A DNA stretch of 64,000 bases from an uncultured Pantoea sp. GTDB taxonomy: Bacteria; Pseudomonadota; Gammaproteobacteria; Enterobacterales; Enterobacteriaceae. Under the pieces are notes generated by a model that was not told the origin of the DNA, ran no database searches, and was given only the letters and a program-made list of their open reading frames with translations. Where the stretch lies: positions 1-64,000 of the forward strand of contig CAJYVD010000015.1 in assembly GCA_913778495.1 (NCBI GenBank), read 5' to 3'. Below are positions 58,403 through 64,000 of the stretch, in pieces; the stretch's first letter is position 1, and every line of letters starts with the position of its first letter. A program made the position numbers and the translations under genes.

Positions 58403-60070
58403 TCAGTCGCCAATTTTAGTCCAGGTATCACGTAATCCAACCGTGCGGTTGAACACTAACTGCGTCGGCTGCGAGTACACGCTATCGGCACAGAAATAAC
58501 CCTCGCGTTCAAACTGGTAAGGCGAAGATGCCGCCGCCTCGCGCAGGCTGGGCTCAACGAAGCCGTGTTTGACCGCCAGTGAGTCTGGGTTAATGGTAGT
58601 GAGGAAATCGTCGGCTGCTGCCGGATTCGGGACGCTGAACAAGCGATCGTAGAGTCGGAACTCCGCAGGCAAACCGTGGATGGCTGATACCCAGTGAATG
58701 ACGCCTTTCACTTTACGGCCGTCCGCGGGGTCTTTGCTCAGCGTATCGACATCGCACGTGCAGTAAAGGCAGGTGATATTGCCCTCTTCGTCTTTTGCCA
58801 CGCGCTCGGCACGGATCACATAGGCATTACGCAAACGCACTTCCTTGCCCAGCACCAGACGCTTGTACTGCTTGTTGGCTTCCTCACGGAAGTCGGCGCG
58901 ATCGATCCAGATTTCACGGCTGAACGGCACTTCACGCGTGCCCATCTCTGGTTTGCTCGGATGATTCGGCATCGTCAGCATTTCTTCGTGGCCGGCTGGC
59001 AGATTCTCAATCACCACTTTGACGGGGTCCATCACGGCCATGGCGCGCGGGGCATTCTCGTTAAGATCGTCGCGAATGCAAGACTCCAGTGACGCCATCT
59101 CCACGATATTATCCTGCTTAGTCACGCCAATACGGCGGCAGAACTCGCGGATAGACGCCGCCGTATAGCCGCGACGGCGCAGACCAGAAACGGTCAGCAT
59201 GCGCGGATCGTCCCATCCTTCCACCACTTTTTCGCTCACCAACTGCGTCAGCTTACGCTTCGACATCACCGCGTATTCAAGATTCAGACGCGAGAATTCG
59301 TACTGCCGTGGGTGCGCAGGAATGGTGATGTTATCCAGTACCCAGTCATAGAGGCGACGGTTATCCTGGAACTCAAGCGTACACAGCGAATGGGTAATAC
59401 CTTCCAGCGCATCGGAGATGCAGTGGGTGAAGTCGTACATGGGATAGATGCACCACTTATTGCCTGTCTGATGATGTTCGGCAAATTTAATGCGGTACAG
59501 CACCGGATCGCGCATCACGATAAAGTTGGACGCCATGTCGATTTTCGCGCGCAGGCAGGCTTTACCCTCTTCAAATCCACCGTCGCGCATCTTCTGGAAC
59601 AGCGCCAGATTTTCTTCGATACTGCGGTCACGGTAAGGGCTATTTTTACCCGGGGCCGTTAAGGTACCGCGATATTCACGAATTTGGTCTGGCGAGAGTT
59701 CGTCAACGTAGGCGAGGCCTTTATTGATCAGCTCAACGGCATAATTGAAGAGTTGGTCAAAATAGTCCGAGGAGTAACGAATGCTGCCGCTCCACTCAAA
59801 GCCCAGCCATTGCACGTCACGCTTGATGGATTCAACGAACTCCAGATCTTCTTTAACTGGGTTGGTGTCGTCAAAACGCAGGTTGCATTCACCCTGGTAA
59901 TCTTGCGCAATACCAAAGTTCAAACAAATAGATTTCGCATGGCCAATATGCAAATAACCATTAGGCTCAGGCGGGAAACGGGTATGCACACGGGTGTGCT
60001 TACCGCTCGCCAAATCTTCGTCGATGATCTGACGAATAAAGTTCGTTGGGCGGGCTTCAGCCTCACTCAT
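58403..60070 (-). CDS. glnS: Glutaminyl-tRNA synthetase GlnS
   Basis: Class I synthetase charging tRNA-Gln. 555 aa. HIGH motif in [20 protein letters not shown] variant in VMSKRK, and the C-terminal anticodon-binding beta-barrels. Start at 60070 ([16 protein letters not shown]) equals E. coli; the frame is open to 60130. Confidence 0.97.
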   Translation of the reverse strand: MSEAEARPTNFIRQIIDEDLASGKHTRVHTRFPPEPNGYLHIGHAKSICLNFGIAQDYQGECNLRFDDTNPVKEDLEFVESIKRDVQWLGFEWSGSIRYSSDYFDQLFNYAVELINKGLAYVDELSPDQIREYRGTLTAPGKNSPYRDRSIEENLALFQKMRDGGFEEGKACLRAKIDMASNFIVMRDPVLYRIKFAEHHQTGNKWCIYPMYDFTHCISDALEGITHSLCTLEFQDNRRLYDWVLDNITIPAHPRQYEFSRLNLEYAVMSKRKLTQLVSEKVVEGWDDPRMLTVSGLRRRGYTAASIREFCRRIGVTKQDNIVEMASLESCIRDDLNENAPRAMAVMDPVKVVIENLPAGHEEMLTMPNHPSKPEMGTREVPFSREIWIDRADFREEANKQYKRLVLGKEVRLRNAYVIRAERVAKDEEGNITCLYCTCDVDTLSKDPADGRKVKGVIHWVSAIHGLPAEFRLYDRLFSVPNPAAADDFLTTINPDSLAVKHGFVEPSLREAAASSPYQFEREGYFCADSVYSQPTQLVFNRTVGLRDTWTKIGD

Positions 60071-60172
60071 TTCAAAATCCTCAAACAATAGCGGGTGATT
60101 GGTGTCACGAAGTAACGGAGTATGATCCACAAAGCGCTGACGGGAAACAACCGTTTGTTAGCGGTTTAAAAT

Positions 60173-60204
60173 AAAAAAGGCAGGAATCGCTTCCTGCCTT
60201 TTCG
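60173..60204 (-). terminator. Terminator of nagE
   Basis: AAAAGGCAGGAA-GCGA-TTCCTGCCTTTTTT on the minus strand, about 15 bp after the nagE stop. Confidence 0.88.
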
Positions 60205-60218
60205 CTTACAACAAGGAC

Positions 60219-62252
60219 TTATTTTTTAATTTCGTACAGCGGCGTGACGCCAGCAACGACCGAACCGCTGGCAAGCATTGTCAGTCCGGCAAACTCCTCG
60301 CTGTTGCTGACCACCACCGGGCTAATCATTGAGCGCGCGTGGGCATTGAGGAAAGCCAGATCCATCTCAAGCACAGGTTGACCGGCCTCCACGACGGCCC
60401 CCTCGTCAACCAAGCGGGTAAAGCCTTTACCCTCCAGCGCAACCGTATCCAGCCCCATATGCACCACGATCTCCACGCCGTTTACCGTTTCAAGGCAAAA
60501 CGCATGGTTGGTGTTGAAGATCTTCACCACAGTGCCTGCCGCAGGTGACACCACCGTTTTATCCGTGGGCTTAATCGCCAGCCCGTCGCCTACCGCTTTA
60601 CTGGCGAAAGCTTCATCCGGCACATCATCAAGGGCAACGATGTCACCGCTCACCGGCGCCACCAGCGTCGCCACGACCTGGCGTTCACTGTTCAATACAG
60701 CCTGTGGCTTTGAGACCGGCGCGGGTTCAACCGCAGCAGAGGCCGCTGTCGCCGCAACCGGGCCTTTGTGCAGCACGGTTTTCATTGCACTGGCGATGAT
60801 CTCCGCCTGCGTCCCGACGATGATCTGCACGCTCTGTTTATTAAGGCGGATCACGCCCGATGCGCCGAGACGCTTGGCCACGCCTTCATTCACCTGGCCT
60901 GAATCTTTGACGTTTAAGCGTAAACGGGTAATACAGGCGTCAATGTTGGTCAGGTTTTCTGAACCGCCAACGGCGGCGATGTAGCGGCGCGCGAGCGTTT
61001 CCGTCTGCGTTTCGTTGCTGCCGCTCTGGTCGACATTGACGTCATAGCCGTCTGTTTCGTCACCCGCAGCCAGTTCGCGGCCTGGCGTCATTAGATTAAA
61101 TTTCTGGATGGTGAATCGGAACACCACGTAATAAATAGCAAAGAACACCAGCCCTTGTGGAATCAGCATCCACCAGTGAACCGCGAGCGGATTTCGCGTC
61201 GAGAGCACCAAATCCACCAGCCCCGCGCTGAAGCCAAAACCCGCAATCCAGTGCATGCTAGCGGCGATAAATACCGACACACCGGTTAAAAATGCGTGGA
61301 TGACATACAGCACCGGCGCCACAAACATGAACGAAAATTCCAGCGGCTCGGTGATGCCTGTGAAGAAGGCGGCAAACGCGGCAGCGAGCATGATACTGCC
61401 CACTTTCACGCGATTTTCTGGCCGGGCGCAGTGATAGATCGCCAGCGCGGCGCCAGGCAAGCCAAACATCATGATGGGGAAGAAACCGGCCTGATAACGT
61501 CCTGTAATGCCCGGCACGCCGGTTCCGTTGGCAATCGACTGCGCACCACCCAGGAACTTAGGAATGTCGTTAATGCCGGCCACATCGAACCAAAATACCG
61601 AATTCAGCGCATGGTGCAGCCCGACCGGAATAAGCAGACGGTTGAAGAACGCGTACACGCCCGCGCCCACCGAACCCATTTTTTGGATATGTTCGCCAAA
61701 GTTTACCAATCCATTAAAGATCAGCGGCCAGATATACATCAGCACGAATGCCACAATGATCATCAGGAAAGAGACCAGAATCGGCACCAGGCGACGTCCG
61801 CTGAAGAAGGCCAGCGCTTTAGGCAGTTCAACGTGGCTGAATCGGTTGTAAACCTCTGCGGACATAATGCCCACCAGAATGCCCACGAACTGGTTACTGA
61901 TTTTGCCAAAGGCGGCTGGAACCTGCTCCACCGGCATCTTTTGTATCATAGCGACCGCTGCGGGCGAGCACAGCGTGGTGACGACCAGAAAGCCCACAAA
62001 GCCCGAAAGCGCCGCCGCGCCATCTTTGTCTTTTGACATGCCATAGGCCACGCCAATGGCAAACAGCACTGACATATTATCGATGATAGCGGAACCCGAC
62101 TTGATCAACAGAGCCGCCAAGGCGTTGCCCGCCCCCCAACTGTCCGGATCAATCCAGTAGCCCACGCCCATTAGTATTGCCGCTGCCGGCAGGGTCGCGA
62201 CCGGCACCATTAGCGCCCGCCCAACCTTTTGCAAATATCCTAAAATACTCAC
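60219..62252 (-). CDS. nagE: N-acetylglucosamine PTS permease NagE, EIICBA
   Basis: Imports and phosphorylates GlcNAc. 677 aa: membrane IIC domain at about 1-395, IIB at about 415-490 with phospho-Cys440 (DACITRLRL), a linker, and IIA at about 520-675 with phospho-His598 (VVHMGLD). The IIB and IIA parts are close to E. coli NagE, but the IIC part (VGRALMVPVATLPAAAILMGVGYW, KDKDGAAALSGF) differs clearly from the E. coli sequence and is longer (E. coli total 648 aa). GTG start, as in E. coli. Divergent from nagBA. Confidence 0.93.
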   Translation of the reverse strand: MSILGYLQKVGRALMVPVATLPAAAILMGVGYWIDPDSWGAGNALAALLIKSGSAIIDNMSVLFAIGVAYGMSKDKDGAAALSGFVGFLVVTTLCSPAAVAMIQKMPVEQVPAAFGKISNQFVGILVGIMSAEVYNRFSHVELPKALAFFSGRRLVPILVSFLMIIVAFVLMYIWPLIFNGLVNFGEHIQKMGSVGAGVYAFFNRLLIPVGLHHALNSVFWFDVAGINDIPKFLGGAQSIANGTGVPGITGRYQAGFFPIMMFGLPGAALAIYHCARPENRVKVGSIMLAAAFAAFFTGITEPLEFSFMFVAPVLYVIHAFLTGVSVFIAASMHWIAGFGFSAGLVDLVLSTRNPLAVHWWMLIPQGLVFFAIYYVVFRFTIQKFNLMTPGRELAAGDETDGYDVNVDQSGSNETQTETLARRYIAAVGGSENLTNIDACITRLRLNVKDSGQVNEGVAKRLGASGVIRLNKQSVQIIVGTQAEIIASAMKTVLHKGPVAATAASAAVEPAPVSKPQAVLNSERQVVATLVAPVSGDIVALDDVPDEAFASKAVGDGLAIKPTDKTVVSPAAGTVVKIFNTNHAFCLETVNGVEIVVHMGLDTVALEGKGFTRLVDEGAVVEAGQPVLEMDLAFLNAHARSMISPVVVSNSEEFAGLTMLASGSVVAGVTPLYEIKK

Positions 62253-62362
62253 CCTTTTCTCCCCCTATGAGACTGGCATCTGACCGTGCGTGGGTTATTG
62301 TTTTTATCCCACGGGACGGTGTGAGTGACTCTTTTCACTCCGATGCGCAGTGTAAAGATAAA

Positions 62363-62383
62363 TTAATTCGCCTCGCAAATTAA
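62363..62383. promoter_or_regulatory. NagC operator, nagE-proximal
   Basis: Dyad TTAATTCGC-CTC-GCAAATTAA, arms matching at 8 of 9 positions. It resembles the E. coli nagE operator. Confidence 0.7.
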
Positions 62384-62395
62384 AACCGCGATAAC

Positions 62396-62411
62396 TGTGA
62401 CTTTAATCACC
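62396..62411. promoter_or_regulatory. CRP site between nagE and nagB
   Basis: TGTGA-CTTTAA-TCACC matches the CRP consensus TGTGA-N6-TCACA at 9 of 10 positions. It lies between the two NagC-like boxes. Confidence 0.8.
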
Positions 62412-62456
62412 ACTTGTCACCATTAACACCCCGAATTGCTGGCATGCACCACAAAC

Positions 62457-62477
62457 TTATTTTATGATAAAAAATAT
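62457..62477. promoter_or_regulatory. Possible second NagC box, nagB-proximal
   Basis: TTATTTT and AAAAAATA arms flank ATGAT. The match to the NagC consensus is only moderate, and the call rests partly on the expected spacing from the first box (about 94 bp). Confidence 0.4.
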
Positions 62478-62583
62478 CAGGTCATAAGCTTTGTCATTGA
62501 CGTCTGCTCCCGCCATGATAGGCGGGCATTCGTATGAGGTTAGATAAGCGACCGCCTTTTCCAACGTTTACCGAGGTGAAGAC

Positions 62584-63384
62584 ATGAGATTGATCCCCTT
62601 AGCCACACCAACACAGGTGGGGAAATGGGCTGCACGCCACATCGTTAACCGCATCAACGCATTCAACCCCACCGCTGAGCGCCCTTTTGTGCTGGGCTTG
62701 CCAACCGGCGGTACCCCGCTGGAAGCCTACAAGCACTTGATTGAGATGCACAAATCGGGCCAGGTTAGTTTTAAGCACGTTGTGACCTTCAATATGGATG
62801 AATACGTAGGGTTACCCAAAGAGCATCCGGAAAGTTACTACAGCTTCATGTACCGTAATTTTTTCGATCACGTCGATATACAGCCCGATAATATCAACCT
62901 TCTGAATGGCAATGCGCCCGATATTGACGCAGAATGTCGCCGCTATGAAGATAAGATACGCGCCTACGGCAAAATTCATCTGTTTATGGGCGGTGTGGGC
63001 AACGATGGTCATATTGCGTTCAACGAACCGGCCTCCTCCCTCTCTTCCCGCACCCGTATCAAAACCCTGACGCATGACACCCGCGTGGCTAACTCACGTT
63101 TCTTCGACGGCGATGTCGATCAGGTGCCGAAATATGCCCTGACCGTAGGCGTGGGTACCTTGCTGGATGCGGAAGAGGTCATGATTCTGGTAACCGGCCA
63201 CGTTAAAGCCCAAGCGCTGCAGGCCGCAGTAGAGGGCAACGTTAACCATATGTGGACCATTAGTTGCCTGCAGCTCCATGCCAAAGCGGTCGTGGTGTGC
63301 GACGAGCCCGCCACCATGGAGCTCAAAGTAAAAACCGTGAAATATTTCCGCGAAATGGAAGCGGAAAATATGAAAGGTGTGTGA
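62584..63384 (+). CDS. nagB: Glucosamine-6-phosphate deaminase NagB
   Basis: Converts glucosamine-6-phosphate to fructose-6-phosphate and ammonia; allosterically activated by GlcNAc-6-P. 266 aa, same as E. coli. Substrate loop [13 protein letters not shown], catalytic [10 protein letters not shown] (Asp72) and [16 protein letters not shown] (Asp141, His143 region) are intact. First gene of nagBA; GAGGTGAAG upstream. Confidence 0.98.
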   Translation: MRLIPLATPTQVGKWAARHIVNRINAFNPTAERPFVLGLPTGGTPLEAYKHLIEMHKSGQVSFKHVVTFNMDEYVGLPKEHPESYYSFMYRNFFDHVDIQPDNINLLNGNAPDIDAECRRYEDKIRAYGKIHLFMGGVGNDGHIAFNEPASSLSSRTRIKTLTHDTRVANSRFFDGDVDQVPKYALTVGVGTLLDAEEVMILVTGHVKAQALQAAVEGNVNHMWTISCLQLHAKAVVVCDEPATMELKVKTVKYFREMEAENMKGV

Positions 63385-63439
63385 AGTTCGCAGTGATTAA
63401 TCTGCGCCTCAGGCCGCAGGCTTAGCCGGGAGAAAAGTG

Positions 63440-64000
63440 ATGTACGCATTAGTGAACGGTCGGATTTTTACCGGCCATGAAATTCTGGACAATCACGCTG
63501 TTGTGATTGCCAATGGCATGATTGAACGCGTGTGTCCACGCGATGCCCTTGACCCAGCCCTGACACAGCAGGATGTGGCGGGTGCGTTCATCGCTCCCGG
63601 CTTTATCGATTTACAGCTTAACGGCTGCGGCGGCGTGCAGTTTAACGATGATATCGAGGCGTTAAGCGTGGCCACGCTGGAAACGATGCAGCGCGCTAAT
63701 GAAAAATCTGGCTGCACCAGCTTCCTGCCCACACTTATTACCAGCACTGACGCCTTGATGAGACGTGCCGTCGACACCATGCGCGCCTACCGGAATAAGC
63801 ATCAGCACCAGGCGTTGGGCTTGCATCTTGAAGGTCCGTGGCTCAACAAAGCGAAGAAAGGAACGCACGATCCCGCCCTGATTCGCCAGCCCGATGCGGC
63901 TATGGTGGAGTATTTGTGCGCCAATGCCGATGTCATCAGCAAGGTGACGCTGGCGCCTGAAAGCACAGGCAGTGACGTGATTCGCCAGCTTTGCGCGGCG
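63440..64000 (+). CDS. nagA: N-acetylglucosamine-6-phosphate deacetylase NagA (cut by window edge)
   Basis: Deacetylates GlcNAc-6-P to feed NagB. The first 187 residues are visible, starting [12 protein letters not shown] with GGGAGAAAAG upstream. Family motifs [24 protein letters not shown] and [15 protein letters not shown] (metal-binding Glu) are present. It follows nagB by 55 bp. The rest lies beyond the window. Confidence 0.97.
   Translation, partial: MYALVNGRIFTGHEILDNHAVVIANGMIERVCPRDALDPALTQQDVAGAFIAPGFIDLQLNGCGGVQFNDDIEALSVATLETMQRANEKSGCTSFLPTLITSTDALMRRAVDTMRAYRNKHQHQALGLHLEGPWLNKAKKGTHDPALIRQPDAAMVEYLCANADVISKVTLAPESTGSDVIRQLCAA

Larger units (their letters stand above)
62253..62583. 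other. Divergent nagE-nagB control region
   Basis: 331 bp containing a NagC-type box near nagE, a near-perfect CRP site and a second AT-rich NagC-like stretch near 62457-62477. The same order (NagC, CRP, NagC) is known in E. coli, where NagC loops the DNA between the two promoters. Confidence 0.7.

Overview
The window is chromosomal DNA of an enterobacterium. Gene content, gene order and protein similarity match the Escherichia coli interval from modABC through galTKM, gpmA, aroG, nadA, tol-pal, cyd, suc/sdh, gltA, pxp, phr, pgm, seqA, fur and glnS to nagBA. Several departures from the E. coli order (no galE beside galT, no kdpFABCD, no chiPQ between fur and glnS, no dtpD) point to the Erwiniaceae (Pantoea/Erwinia/Mixta type). 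That placement is inferred from recalled synteny, not from a search.

Layout. 1-124 is the right end of an IS150-group IS3-family element, followed by a 59-bp tandem repeat. 442-5709 is the molybdate block: modABC behind a perfect ModE operator, acrZ, then modE and modF divergently. 5756-9160 is a galTKM operon without galE, with two GalR-type operators upstream of galT. gpmA, aroG and ybgS follow. 11925-15577 is a response regulator and a large unorthodox EvgS-like sensor kinase whose end overlaps zitB. pnuC and nadA (with a NadR box) follow. Next is a divergent alkylation-repair pair: an Ogt methyltransferase and an Ada-AlkA fusion.

20591-21341 holds three tRNA-Lys(TTT) genes and, downstream of them in the direction of transcription, a 176-bp tandem array. 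Each full unit carries an 18-bp copy of the tRNA 3' end and a terminator. This is the same architecture as the rtT repeats of the E. coli tyrT locus. 21508-27155 is tol-pal (ybgC-tolQRAB-pal-cpoB). 27439-30288 is cydABX without ybgE. 30867-40452 is the long sdhCDAB-sucABCD TCA-cycle operon, divergent from gltA.

42400-51310 is a ten-gene minus-strand array: ybgA (DUF523/TudS-like plus DUF1722), phr, ybgI, pxpB, pxpC, pxpA, DUF969, DUF979, pcp, nei. It pairs a peptidase that releases 5-oxoproline with 5-oxoprolinase and a candidate two-component permease, and it is flanked by DNA-repair genes. 51459-52562 holds ybfA and a kdpE with no kdpFABCD around it. pgm, seqA, ybfF, ybfE, fldA, fur, a small uncharacterised gene, glnS and nagE follow. 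The window ends with nagB and a nagA truncated by the window edge.

Most of the window is conserved housekeeping DNA. The parts that best repay attention are the tRNA-Lys repeat array, the 5-oxoproline gene set, the inserted EvgAS-like system, the alkylation-repair divergon with its two perfect dyads, the phr/ybgA control region and the isolated kdpE. All similarity calls come from recognising protein sequences; no database search was run.
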